Shown in pieces: positions 33,658 through 45,867 of a stretch of DNA of 64,000 bases. This DNA comes from Symsagittifera roscoffensis. Its lineage: Eukaryota > Xenacoelomorpha > Acoela > Convolutidae. A model generated the notes under the pieces. It did not search any database. It was not told where the DNA came from and worked only from the letters and a program-made list of their open reading frames with translations. The DNA is taken from contig NC_087069.1 in NCBI RefSeq assembly GCF_963678635.1, positions 25,592,303 to 25,656,302 on the forward strand, written 5' to 3'. A program made the translations under genes and the position numbers. Each line of letters starts with the position of its first letter. Positions within the stretch are counted from its first letter, which is position 1.

Positions 33658-34336
33658 TCAATAGAGTTCATCGCCGCTTGTGACACACACAGTATCAGTG
33701 GAGAATTCCAAAGTCGAGTCAAACCAAACTGACTTTCGCCGACTGCTGGCTCTAGCCGAACCTTCAGATAACTGACTCGAGAGATTCGAATGACCTTGCG
33801 AAACCGAATGATTGAAACTCGGTTTTGATTCTATTCTAATTAGAGTGGTATCTTTGGAATCCGACACTGTCGAATCAGATTCAAATAATACAGATATGAC
33901 CGATTCGGTCTCGTCAGATTCGCTTGTCGTTGCACAACTAGTTTGAACCGTGGAGCCGATTGAATAAATTTCCGATTGACTTGAACTTGATGGGTCACTC
34001 GAGATGATTGACTGCTTGTTCCGAATTGTTTCAGTTCGCTTTGTAAAATTTTCCGACAATACTTTCGTGTCCTTCGTTCGATTGTTCTTACCCTTTCTTG
34101 TTTTAATTTTTTGGCGGTTGTACCCTTTAAATTTAGAATCTAAGAGTGATTTTTCATCTTCCATTTCAATTAAAACGACTGTCGGGTAGCTTTGAAACTG
34201 ACTGGACCTTGATCCACAAGTTTGAATTTTTGGCTCTGTTTGCTGTTTTGAGTTTTCAACTCATCCCATAACTTTTCGTCTATTTTCTTTGATATTCCCT
34301 CTAACAAATCCACAATGTGTTCAGCTTGTCCACTAC
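33658..34336 (-). pseudogene. Ser/Asp-rich family, member 1, terminal exon with frameshift
   Basis: On the minus strand the exon starts after TTTTTAG and reads SGQAEHIVDLLEGISKKI, KFKLVDQGPVSFK; it then needs a frame change near 34180 to continue SYPTVVLIEMEDE. The rest is 168 codons long, rich in Ser, Thr and acidic residues, ending RRKSVWFDSTLEFSTDT...SGDE. It is clearly paralogous to 45868-46568. I do not recognise the family. Either the frameshift inactivates this copy or an assembly error is present. The shared end motif KSV(W/Q)FD fits the [RK]x[VI]x[FW] pattern for PP1 docking, which is only a suggestion. Confidence 0.6.
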
Positions 34337-34614
34337 CTAAAAATTTTTGTAAATCAATTTTTAATCTCGAAAAACTTTATGCAAAACGGTGCATTTTCTT
34401 GCAAAAAAAACATCAATTCTGCGGATTAGTATAAGCCTTATATAAAAATTCAGACTACTTTCACGACTAAAAGAGCATGTTTCATGTGGTGATCTTGCCA
34501 TTTTATCAAGTCAAGCCAGGGAGTTTTTTCTGATCTTCTTGAAAGGGTAAAGCTGTTAAAAATTTCCTTGTGCCTTTTGTCCACCTAAACTAATTTGTCC
34601 TAAAAATAGACAAA

Positions 34615-34812
34615 GCTGGTGCTAGGTAAATACGACACCAAGACATTAAGACGACAACTGACAGTTCATACACGTGAATTGAACTGCTTGAATTTAAGCG
34701 AATTATATTTCTCAGAATTAAAATATGGAGAATTGCGTGTAGCTTCGTCTTAAAAACCTGTCAAAAGCAGTTGTCGTCTTAACAGCTGTCGTCTTAGTTG
34801 ATGAACACCAGC
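34615..34812. mobile_element. Palindromic MITE with AAGACGACAACTG iterons
   Basis: Ends are GCTGGTG and CACCAGC. Inside, AAGACGACAACTG occurs at the left end and twice in inverse form at the right end. The length is 198 bp. Target duplication is unclear (AAA on both sides). Confidence 0.65.
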
Positions 34813-35754
34813 AAAGCTGTAAACAAAAGCCACGCACGGGAATATAGAGCAATAAAATGACAAAAAAAAATAAAAAAAAAGCCAGAAAAAGAAAACAGAC
34901 TTTTTTTATCAAGGAAAAGGAGTGAATCTCCGACTAACATGTAAATCGTATCGAATACTTTTGGCAACCAAATTGAATAACTACAAGTTTTAAACACTTT
35001 TTTTGCCCCAAAAGTCAATAAAAAACAGTGTTAAATTTTGAGTCGGTAGAGCAGAATGAACAAAAATTCTGATAGCTTAAAAATAACTTTAACTCGTACT
35101 CAAACAATTAACGTTTCAACACCGCTAAATGCGTATATTCATTGTGTATGAATACATTTCATTCTTAGAATAAAACAGAACTTTTGGGTCACACATAACA
35201 GCTTTTGGGTCATACATTAGCGGCTGCAGGATTTAATATGGAATTTTTCACAGAGCTAATGATCACGACAAACACTTCAAAGCGGGGCAATTTTTTAGAG
35301 CAAGATACAAAAATACAGCAAAGAAACAGTTGCTGGATTTAGTTTTTAAGCAACTTTCGAGAAGTGTTCCAAATGAACCTGCTGCAAATTGCTACTTGAG
35401 AAAAACGGTTGGTCGGCCATTCGTAACAAGCGACTATTATTAACAAGCGACTATTAGTATCAAGCGACAACTCGTATCAATGTTTTTTGATGTTTAAAAA
35501 CTAAAAGAATTAACCGAAAGCTTAATTAACATAAGAGGACTTAAAAAAAATAGAAATCAAAGTTAAAAGGTAGTCCCTGTAGTATATAGCGTCTAGTTTA
35601 TTTAGGAGAGTAATATTATACAGACAGGTAAACAAAAAACCGCATGTACAAATCAAACCCACCAAGGATCATGCAAAAAGCTATGCAGCTTATCGAGGCA
35701 TGACCCTGAAAAAACCTATGATAGAAGTTGCGAGATAGTATCCGATTTGATTAT

Positions 35755-38566
35755 TCAAAAAAATAAATCTAGAAAATCTCCATTATCTTTAAGAAACAAT
35801 GAAAACAGTTTTTTGAAATACCCATTTAGTTGATGCTTAGTTAATTGGTTTAGGTTATCCTGTATCAGCTTCAGCTCGTTTGATTTCAAAAAATTATAAC
35901 ATTTAACAGACACATTTTTCCATGAACGTTGCATTATTTGTGTTCTAGTTTTCATGCTTGGTAAAGTTTTTGCCACAGAGGCCCGAGTAACCCGAAGATT
36001 ATTCAAAGATTCCAAATTAAAAGTTTCGAGGGGAGTTTTACCACGAAGCTGATTAAAAGTTTCTTCGAATATTTGTCTGAAATATAAGTCAAAACGGTGT
36101 CAATCTCAAACGAATGTAGGATATATAAGGCATGCTCAAATTTTCTCTTGAAACAAATAGTTCTAAAAATACGTTTTTGCATCACAACTATTTTTTCTAA
36201 TAGGCTTTTTGATGTTGCACCAAATGCAATTAAACCGTAGGAATTGAGTGGTTTTGCATAGCAGTTTTAAAATTTAACCAGCACAGTTTTCGAGAAATAG
36301 TTTCTACCCTTGAATAGTAAACCGTTAAATTTAGCTAATTTACCACAAACATTATTAATATGACATTCAAATTTGAGTCTGTTTTCCATTTGAATTCCTA
36401 AATATCTAAAATCAGAAACGTCGGCGAGTACAATATTACCAAAAGAAAATTTTTCATTTAAGTTATCCCGTCCAAACTTCATTACTTTGCACTTCTTTTG
36501 ATTTATGAGCAGTTTGTTATTATTGCACCAATTACATATTTTATTTCATTCGGTCTGGAACTTTGTTTTGTATGCAAATTTTTGAGCATCAACTACCGTT
36601 GTATCATCTGCAAAAATTGTTAGCTTAACGTTGCTGGCCGACGGTTTATCATTTATGTATAAAAGGAACAGAAATGGCCCCAAAACTGAACCTTGAGGAA
36701 CACCTTTTGTACATTCTAGCATATTCGAGATGGATTGATTCGAATAAACATATTGTTTTCTCCTTGTAAGATGGTTTGTCATTAACTTGTGAATTTTCCC
36801 TCTTAACCCATATTGATAAAGTTGTGGAGCAAAATTTTCCAATCAACTGTATCAAATGCTTTTTTCAAATCAATAAAGCAGGAGTAACCAAATTTTTTAT
36901 TATCAATTGATTCACGAAAAAAGTCAATAATGGACAAAATGGCATGAGTACAGGAATGATTACTTCGAAATGCAAACTGATGCTTATCAATCAAGTTGTT
37001 TTTAGCGGCAAATTTAGATATGCGCGTGAAAATTAGTTTTTCAAAAAGTTTACTTTAACAAGACAACAAACTAATTGGACGGTAGCTATCGGGTTCAGTT
37101 TTGTCGCCATTTTTATACAATGGTAAAATTTTTGCAATTTTGAGAAAATTAGGAAAACACTTTTTTTCGAAGCAGATATTGAAAAAATGCGCTAAACGGT
37201 CAGCCAGCACCGAAGCAGAAAACTTTACCATTTTACTACGTATCCCATCATGACCAGTAGACTTTTTATTGTTCAAGTTTTTATTTTCCTTCAGTATCTC
37301 ATATCGATTGGTATCATATATAACGAACGTGTTTTTATTAACTGGAAAATTTGATCTATACACGTTTTGTTTGAAGTTTTCTGTTAGTTTTTCTCCAATA
37401 GTAGCAAAGTGTTCATTGAAAACATTAACATCGAACGAAGCAGTATTCACATTTTTTTACCACAAAAATGTTTTAAAGCATCAAAAAATCCGGACGAGTT
37501 CTTCTTCCTCGTTATCAAGTTATCATAGTACCGGCATTTACTCACCCTTATAGCCTTAATAACATTGTTCCTACATGAGGTGAAATTATTTCTGTTTTCA
37601 ATGGATGGTGTCTGAACCCACTTTTTGTGTAACACATTTTGGTGATTCATCTTTTTCTTGATTTTCAGATTAATCCATGGGTGGTTGTTTTTATTCTTTT
37701 TTCGGATTTTTTTAAGCTATACTTTGAAAATTCATCAATCAAGATTTGGGTCATTTCAATGATGTAAAGGCGAGGATCATCATCATTAAGTTTGTTCAAC
37801 ATAGTTTTTAGCGAAAATTAAAATTTTAAACAATAATCATCATTCAGTAGTAAATCATAGTTGAAATCCGAATGATAAGAATCCACGTTTTGCTTTTCTG
37901 AAATAGTTTTTAGGTCACACATAACTTCATAATGGTCACTAATAATACAATTTTTTGTTGTTACCTGAGTTTCCTCAGCCGCAATTATATGGTCAAGGCA
38001 TGTACTTGATGATCTAGTTACTCTAGTTGGCTCGATATTTTGAATTTCTAAATTAAAAGAAAGCAGAAGATTTTTGTATTCAAAAAATTAGCGCTGGTTA
38101 ACTATAATATCGACATTTATATCACCCATTAGCAAAATTTTACCGCTTAATGCTTTCAATTCAAGCAATAAATCTTCAAATAAATTCAAAAAATTTCTAG
38201 TTTGAGATTTGGTGGACGATATAATATGCAAACATTTAGTGTAGTGTGATCCACAAAACACATTTTGATAAGGATGTGCTCCAAATTCACTGTTAATATA
38301 AAATAACTATAGTTAAGGCCAATTTTAATGAAAGCTGCAACGCCCCCACCTCTAGCGTTTACGCGGTTTGCACAGACAATATTGTCATAACCTTCTAAGT
38401 TATATATGCCAATAGGATCATTGTCTGCGAGCCATGTTTCAGTCCGCCCGATTAATGCAGGCTTGTTATCAAAGGATTAAATTAAAACTGATAATTGGTC
38501 ATGATGGGCTCTTATGGATTGAACATTTAGGAAAAATGCTGTTTGCGTTGTTATCAGGTCAGTCAT
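35755..38566 (-). pseudogene. LINE ORF2: endonuclease and reverse transcriptase
   Basis: A start ATG lies at 38564-38566. The endonuclease reads TETWLADNDPIGIYNLEGYD and NARGGGVAAFIK, followed by many stops. RT motifs are kept better: DSYRPISLLS, CFIDLKKAFDTVDW, GVPQGSVLGPFLFLLYIND and FADDTT. The C-terminal part reads DFRYLGIQMENRLKF, ending at 35755. At least six frame breaks mean it is inactive. Confidence 0.85.
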
Positions 38567-38646
38567 ATCTCGCAAAAGGTTTTTTCTAATGAAACAAAAG
38601 AGATTTACGGCAAAAAACTGTAAATGGAGTTGAAATGCTTTTGCCA

Positions 38647-39551
38647 CTAATCAGAATCGTTTTCATGCTTCTTATTTCTGTTGTTGACGAATTTGGACTG
38701 TGGAGAATCTCTTTGAAGTGATTCCACAAATTGCACCAGTTTGACGGGATCCGATACCCTACTGTACAATTCATCAATCAGATGGTTTCTTTCCACATTA
38801 TTTGGGGTTATTTCTCTGTCACGTTTCCTCACTGAAACAATAGGAGGGCGAGAAAAGTTGTTTTGATTATTTTGTACCACACGAGGATTTTGTTTTCTAG
38901 CATTATTTGCCTGCCTTGCCATCTTTGGATTCTTGTTTTTAAAAATTTGATCAGCATCCTTAATATCAACTAAGTTGTGCCTTTGAAATCCACCATCTGC
39001 TTTCGAAACGAAAACTTGAGGAGCACAATTATATGTAATTGTGTACATTCCCAAACCCCGAGAATAATCAAGAAGCTCTGAATCGCGCTGAGTAAGTCTC
39101 TCTGTTATATACACTGGTTGCTTATTTACAGGGTGCAAAAAATCTTTCAATAACTTTTTCCTGCCATAAATTCTGTTTTTTGTATCAAAGCAGACAAATT
39201 TCATTATAACCACACATTTTTGGTTTTGACTCACAGGGCCGAGGGGGTGACATGCCTTCAGATCGTAGCTGTTCACCTCCACGCCCATAATTCGTTAAAA
39301 AAGGCCAGGTCATCTTGGGTAAAATTTCCGGAACGTAAAGGTAAATTTTGCAAAATAACACAATCTTTTGAGCTATATCTTTCCATTTCATTAACTGTTT
39401 TCTCTAGAAAATGCACCGGATTTTGCAGTCCAACAAAAATATCATCCTTACCTTTTACATTCTCAATTAGCCTTTGTAATAGGCCTTTCAATTGAGGATC
39501 AATATTTACTGAATCTTTTATTTCATCGAATAAAGTATTGAGATTCGCCAT
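38647..39551 (-). pseudogene. LINE ORF1 with one frameshift
   Basis: The N-terminal frame (39551-39273) reads MERYSSKDCVILQNLPLRSG. A shift near 39280 leads into MGVEVNSYDLKACHPLGP, FDTKNRIYGRKKLL, YITERLTQRDSELLDYSR and a basic C-terminus. This is the RRM-like nucleic-acid-binding ORF1 type found in LINEs. It is 81 bp upstream of ORF2. Confidence 0.7.
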
Positions 39552-39654
39552 TGAATAAGTTTGCGATGTTTTAAATTCGTGGCAAGCAAAAAGAGCAGTT
39601 TAGAACCGACTGTTTCTCATTGAAGGTCAACTTTCTTCAATATAACTAATTCGA

Positions 39655-40419
39655 TTGTTCTAATAGTTTTTTAATATCTCAGACAATCCTAACTGCGCTG
39701 TTGCGTAGGTCGCTGTCTTCGATACCTTCTCTCCAGATCTATTTCTGGCTAGCTTATTCTCAGCTAAGCTTTGCTCTGGTCGAATAAATTCAAAAACTTG
39801 TGGATAGTTGGGTGTGTACAGTCCATTCCCATCTGGAAAGCATGATGCCAGCATTCCACTAAATTGTTTGTCGTTTGCTTTTGATCTTTTTGCGCGCACT
39901 CAAAATAATTCCAGAGATCTGGTAGGAAGAAAGCTGATTGGCGTTTTGTCGATACATTGCACCAATCCATATTTTTTCAAAATGTTCTACAAATGCATTG
40001 ATTGGAGAATTTTCGCACAATTGATCGTTCACGAAATTGAACCCCAGCTCCAGATCTCAATGGGGGACACGCGCTAACGCTATGAAAGATTTCATTAGAA
40101 GTCGCAGTCTTTCGTTGGTTCTATACAACGAAGCCAAGCCGAGCTTCTGAATTTTTCTCCAATGAGCTTGCACAAAAGGGAAAAAGCAGCCTTTGATAAT
40201 GGTACGTGTGATGGCTGAAAGGAAGACCTTGATCGGCACTGTTTCGAAGTCGAGCAGAACCTTTGAGGGTTCCCAGCAGGAGTTTAACTGTTTCAGTTCT
40301 TCGAAAGCTTGCAGATAATGTTTTCTGTTTTTCTTGTCAAAAGAAAGTAAACCATTGGAACTATTTGTTTGTTCACTACAGCGTGCATGGTGAATACTTG
40401 ATAGAAGAGAGTGAGGCAT
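39655..40419 (-). pseudogene. MULE transposase remnant, copy 1
   Basis: Minus strand reads SKVLLDFETVPIKVF, KGCFFPFVQAHWRKIQKLGL, then after a break WIGAMYRQNANQ and LVECWHHAFQMGMDCTHPTI. The DFE, GCFFxFxQAxWRKIQ and E(S/C)WH blocks are typical of the FLYWCH-linked MULE transposase. Homologous to 19130-19590. Confidence 0.72.
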
Positions 40420-41506
40420 GATTCACAAGTTTAATCAGCATGTCAAGTTGTGTTGCTCTCCAAATTTTGTTGCTATCCACAACTTGCGCAAATTTCAAAA
40501 ACAGTTTCAAGTCTTGATACAGATGAAGAAAGAATTACTATAGAAAAATGGCAAAAGAGTAACAAACAAATCATGGGCGATTGATGCTGCAAGCGTAACG
40601 GTTTTATTTCATTTTATTTAACTGAAAATGTTCTGATAGAAAAGACTGTAGAAGGGATGTGGTAAGCCTGAATAGTAAGTTTGGTATTCTTCTGAAAATA
40701 CAACCACCGAATGACCTTAAAACTAAGCATCAAGTAATTGCTTTTAAAGAGATTTGATAAACTGACTAGAATATGCTAGGTTTGTACAATTTAATTGAGT
40801 ACAGTACTTTAAATGTAAAAATTGATGATGGGCATGTTTTTTTTTCAGAAGTCTTTTGTGGCATGTTTTCGTCAAGTTCGCATCTGGTGCAAATATCTTT
40901 GTTTAAGTTTTATTTTGTATTCTTTTGGGAGGACTCGGTAATCAATTTGGTCGACCTTAAGAAAAAAAATATCGACAAAAGATTGACTTATAGAGAATTC
41001 TAGATCCCCGGATGTGTTTTTTGACTATTTTTCTCCTGATTAAAACAGAACTTTTGGCCTTTCGGTCACACAGAACTTTCGGTCACACATAACACTTTTT
41101 GGGTCATACATTAGCGGCTGCAGAGTTTAATGTGAAATTTTTCACAGAACTAATGATCACGACAAACACTTCAAAGTGAGCAATTTTTTAGAGCAAGATA
41201 CAAAAATACAGCAGAGAAACAGTTGCTGGAGTTTTGTTTATGTAGTTTTTAAGCAACTTTCGAGAAGTATTCCAGATGAACCTTCTGCAAATTGCGGCTT
41301 GAGAAAAACGATTGGTCAGCCATTCACAACAAGCGACTATTCATAACAAGCGACTATTAGTATCAAGCGACAACTCGTAATAATGTTTTTTGATGTTTAA
41401 CAACTAAAAGAATTAACCAAAAGCTTAATTAAAATAAGAGGACTAAAAGAAATCAGAAATCAAAGTTAAAAGCTAGTCCCTGTAGTATATAACTAATTCG
41501 ATTGTT

Positions 41507-42261
41507 CTAATAGTTTTTTAATATCTCAGACAATCCTAACTGCGCTGTTGCGTAGGTCGCTGTCTTCGATACCTTCTCTCCAGATCTATTTCTGGCTAGC
41601 TTATTCTCAGCTAAGCTTTGTTCTGGTGGAATAAATTCTATAAACTTGTGGATAGTTGGGTGCGCACAGTCCATTCCTATCTGGAAAGCATGATGCCAGG
41701 ATTCCACTAATTTTGTCGTTTGCTTTTGATTTTTTTGCGCGCACTCAAATTAGTTCCAGAGATGTGGGAGGAAGGAAGCTGATTGGCGTTTTGTCGATAC
41801 ATTGCACCAATCCATATTTTTTCAAAATGTTCCACAAATGGATTTGGAGAATTTTAGCACAATTGATCGTTCAGGAATTTGAACCCCAGCTCCAGATCTT
41901 AATGGGGGACAAGCGCTAACGCAATGAATGATTTCATTAGAAGTCGCAGTCTTTCGGTGGTTCTATACAACGAAGCCAAGCCGAGCTTCTGAATTTTTCT
42001 CCAATGAGCTTGCACAAAATGGAAAAAGCAGCCTTTGATAATGGTACATGTGATGACTGAATGGAAGACCTTGATCGGCACTCTTTCGAAGTCGAGCAGA
42101 ACCTTTGGGGGTTCCAAGCAGGAGTTTAACTGTTTCAGTTCTTCGAAAGCTTGCAGATAATGTTTTCTGTTTTTCTTGTCAAAAGAAAGTAAACCATTGG
42201 AACTATTTGTTTGTTCACTACAGCGTGCATGGTGAATACTTGATAGAAGAGAGTGAGGCAT
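41507..42261 (-). pseudogene. MULE transposase remnant, copy 2
   Basis: Same blocks as copy 1 (KVLLDFERVPIKVF, GCFFHFVQAHWRKIQ, ESWHHAFQIGMDCAHPTI), with the same break between them. Confidence 0.72.
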
Positions 42262-43148
42262 GATTCACAAGTTTAATCGTCATGTCAAGTTGTGTTGCTC
42301 TCCAAGTTGTGTTGCTATCCACAACTTGCGCAAATTTCAAAAACAGTTTCAAGTCTTGATACAGATGAAGAATAGTAAGTTTGGTATTCTTCTGAATATA
42401 CAACCACCGAATGACCTTAAAACTAAGCATCAAGTAATTGCTTTTAAAGAGATTTGATAAACTGACTAGAATATGCTAGATTTGTAGAATTTAATTGAGT
42501 ACAGTACTTTGAATGTAAAAATTGATCTGGAGGCATTTTTTTTTCAGAAGTCTTTTGTGGCATGTTTTCCTCAAGTTCGCATCTGGTGCAAATATCTTTG
42601 TTGAAGTTTTATTTTGTATTCTTTTGGGAGGACTCGGTAATCAATTTGGTCGACTTTAAGAAAAAAATTATCGACAAAAGATTGACTTATAGAGAATTCT
42701 AGATCCCCGGATGTGTTTTTTGACTATTTTTCTCCTGATTAAAACAGAACTTTTGGGTCACACATAACACTTTTTGGGTCATACATTAGCGGCTGCAGGA
42801 TTTAATGTGAAATTTTTCACAGAACTAATGATCACGACAAACACTTCAAAGCGGGGCAATTTTTTAGAGCAAGATACAAAAATACAGCAGAGAAACAGTT
42901 GCTGGAGTTTTGTTTATGTAGTTTTTAAGCAACTTTCGAGAAGTATTCCAGATGAACCTTCTGCAAATTACGGCTTGAGAAAAACGGTTGGTCGGCCATT
43001 CATAACAAGCGACTATTCATAACAAGCGACTATTAGTATCAAGCGACAACTCTTAATAATGTTTTTTAATGTTTAACAACTAAAAGAATTAACCGAAAGC
43101 TTAATTAAAATAAGAGGACTAAAAGAAATCAGAAATCAAAGTTAAAAG

Positions 43149-44033
43149 CTAGTCCCTGTAGTATATAACTTTATATAACTCGATTGTTCTAATAGTTTTT
43201 AACATCTCAGACAATCCTAACTGCGCTGTTGCGTAGGTCGCTGTCTTCGATACCTTCTCTCCAGATCTATTTCTGGCTAGCTTATTCTCAGCTAAGCTTT
43301 GTTCTGGTGGAATAAATTCTATAAACTTGTGGATAGTTCGGTGCGTACAGTCCATTCGTATCTGGAAAGCATGATGCCAGGATTCCACTAATTTTGTCGT
43401 TTGCTTTTGATTTTTTTTGCGCGCACTCAAATTAGTTCCAGAGATGTGGGAGGAAGGAAGCTGATTGGCGTTTTGTCGATACATTGCACCAATCCATATT
43501 TTTTCAAAATGTTCCACAAATGGATTTGGAGAATTTTAGCACAATTGATCGTTCAGGAATTTGAACCCCAGCTCCAGATCTTAATGGGGGACAAGCGCTA
43601 ACGCAATGAATGATTTCATTAGAAGTCGCAGTCTTTCGTTGGTTCTATACAACGAAGCCAAGCCGAGCTTCTGAATTTTTCTCCAATTAGCTTGCACAAA
43701 AGGGAAAAAGCAGCCTTTAAAAATGGTACGTGTGATGGCTGAATGGAAGGCCTTGATCGGCGCTTTTTCGAAGTCGAGCAGAACTTTTGAGGGTTCCAAG
43801 CAGGGGTTTAACTGTTTTAGTTCTTCGAAAGCTTGCAGATAATGTTTTCTGGTTTTCTTGTCAAAAGAAAGTAAACCATTGGAACTATTTGTTTGTTCAC
43901 TACAGCGTGCATGGTGAATACTTGAAGAAGAGAGTGAGGCATGATTTACAAGTTTAATCAGCATGTCAAGTTGTGTTGCTCTCCAAGTTGTGTTGCTATC
44001 CACAACTTGCGCAAATTTCAAAAACAGTTTCAA
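43149..44033 (-). pseudogene. MULE transposase remnant, copy 3
   Basis: The longest of the three: a 150-codon frame (44033-43581) with KLFLKFAQVVDSNTTWRATQ, LLDFEKAPIKAF and FVQANWRKIQKLGL, then a break and a 122-codon frame ending in the ESWHHAFQ block. Confidence 0.74.
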
Positions 44034-44799
44034 GTCTTGATACAGATGAAGAAAGAAATACTATAGAAAAGTGGCAAAAGAGTAACAAACAAATCATGGG
44101 CGATTGATGCTGCAAGCGTAACGATTTTATTTCATTTTATTTAACTGAAAATGTTCAGATAGAAAAGACTGTAGAAGGGATGTGGTAAGCCTGAATAGTA
44201 AGTTTGGTATTCTTCTGAATATACAACCACCGAATGACCTTAAAACTAAGCACCAAGTAATTGCTTTTAAAGAGATTTGATTAACTGACTAGGATCTGCT
44301 ATATTTGTACAATTTAATTGAATACAGTACTTTAAATGTAAAAATTGATCTGATAGACATGTTTTTTTTCAGATGTTTTTTGTGGCATGTTTTTCTCAAG
44401 TTCGCAACTGGCGCGAAATTCTTTGTTGAAGTTTTATTTTGTATTCCTATGGGAGGACTCGGGGGGTAATCATTTTGGTCGAACTTAAGAAAAAAATGAT
44501 TGACAAAAGATCGACTTATAGATAATTCTAAATCCCCGGCTGCGTTTTTAAAGTACAGTACTTTAAATGTAAAAATTGATCTGATAGGCATGTTTTTTTC
44601 AGATGTTTTTTTGTGGCATGTTTTTTTCAAGTTCGCATCTGGCGCGAAATTCTTTGTTGAAGTTTTATTTTGTATTCCTATGGGAGGACTCGGGGGGTAA
44701 TCATTTTGGTCGAACTTAAGAAAAAAATGATTGACAAAAGATCGACTTATAGAGAATTCTAAATCCCCGGCTGCGTTTTTTGACTATTTTTCTCCTGAA

Positions 44800-45867
44800 T
44801 ATTGATTATAGGTTAAATTACCTTGAGGAAGAAGCGCCATTTTATTTCTCCTCTTTTTGTCTACATCCACTTTTTCCGGCATTTTTCCGCAGACGAAGTA
44901 TCAAATCCGTTCAAATTTGAATGCTATAAGAATGGTAAAATGATCGACTGGTAATCTAGTAGCTTCAATCTACTGTAAATTCAAAACTTGATTGAAAAAC
45001 TGAAAAAATTCAATAGCTCTTTATATGACAATTGTTATCTTTGATGCTCTTTGTGAACACAAAAGACGACTTCGTTGATTCAAAAGACAATTTTTTATCA
45101 AGAGGCCATGTTTATAATCCTTTTAAAAAACATGAACATCTTCAAACGTTTTTGAGTTAATTGAGCGATTACTTATCTCAATAAATATCAAATTTAACGT
45201 CAGTTTTCTGCCGACAGAGCGAAATTTTAAATATTTGTTAGACTCAATGATCATACTGTGTTCTAACATTAATTCACTGGTATCTATCAACTGTTCCGAA
45301 CATAACCTAAATTAGAAAATTTATTCCAAAAAAACCTTTGCTTGTTTACTAAAATTATCTTTCTGCTTCAATGCTTCAGCGCTGTCGATACAGGATTTCG
45401 ACTGATTACAACGGAATACACGATAAAAGATAGATGATGCGAAAAGATAAATTGGTCATCAGAACATTGAAGGAAAAAGCAGCATTAATCTAGATTGTAT
45501 CAAAAGTTGCTGGAACATTCATTACCGTTAGAGAAGAAAATTATTCATCGAAAATACAGTTTTTGTTTCTTATCTTTGTTTTACTGAGCCCTTCAATATT
45601 TTTTTAAAAAGTTCAATTTTATCTGAATCAATTCAAAATAATGAATTCATCACTGAAAGAAAGTTAGTCAATATGTAAAGGCTTTAAATTTTGTATGATA
45701 ACTAGTTCTGAATTTAGGCTTTCTCAAAACTAGTTAGGAAGGGAATATTTCATCATAATAGTACTTTAATCATGTTCAATAAAATCTCGATCAAAAGTTA
45801 TGATTAGAACTATTATGATTATAAAAACATTATATTATAACTATTATATAATATTTTTCAATATTAG
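44800..45867. other. Spacer, no gene seen
   Basis: AT-rich with no ORF above 60 codons of coding look. It probably holds the 3' untranslated region of the gene at 45868-46568. Confidence 0.4.

Larger units (their letters stand above)
35588..39640 (-). mobile_element. Non-LTR retrotransposon (LINE), nearly full length
   Basis: Minus-strand order is ORF1, AP-type endonuclease, RT and C-terminal tail. It interrupts MULE copy 1 at a site known exactly from copy 2 (GTAGTATATAACTAATTCG), with TATA repeated on both sides as a 4-5-bp target duplication. No poly-A tail is seen at the 3' end. The endonuclease type and the RT motifs place it in the Jockey/CR1-like part of the LINEs; the exact clade was not determined. 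Confidence 0.88.
35171..44799. repeat. Tandem trio of a dead MULE block, first copy split by a LINE
   Basis: Copy 1 is 35171-35587 plus 39641-41040, copy 2 is 41041-42739 and copy 3 is 42740-44799. Each begins TAAAACAGAACTTTTGG, holds AACAAGCGACTATT iterons, a minus-strand MULE remnant, and a tail ending in a degraded hAT-MITE-like segment. Copy 2 lacks about 155 bp present in copies 1 and 3 (after CAGATGAAG). Copy 3 has an internal 231-bp duplication (44323-44553 and 44554-44784). Copies differ by a few percent, so this array is older than the two retroelement arrays. Confidence 0.85.

Noticed and set aside
44289-44630. 113-codon minus-strand ORF with internal repeat
   Set aside because: The protein repeat only reflects the 231-bp DNA duplication of a MITE-like tail.
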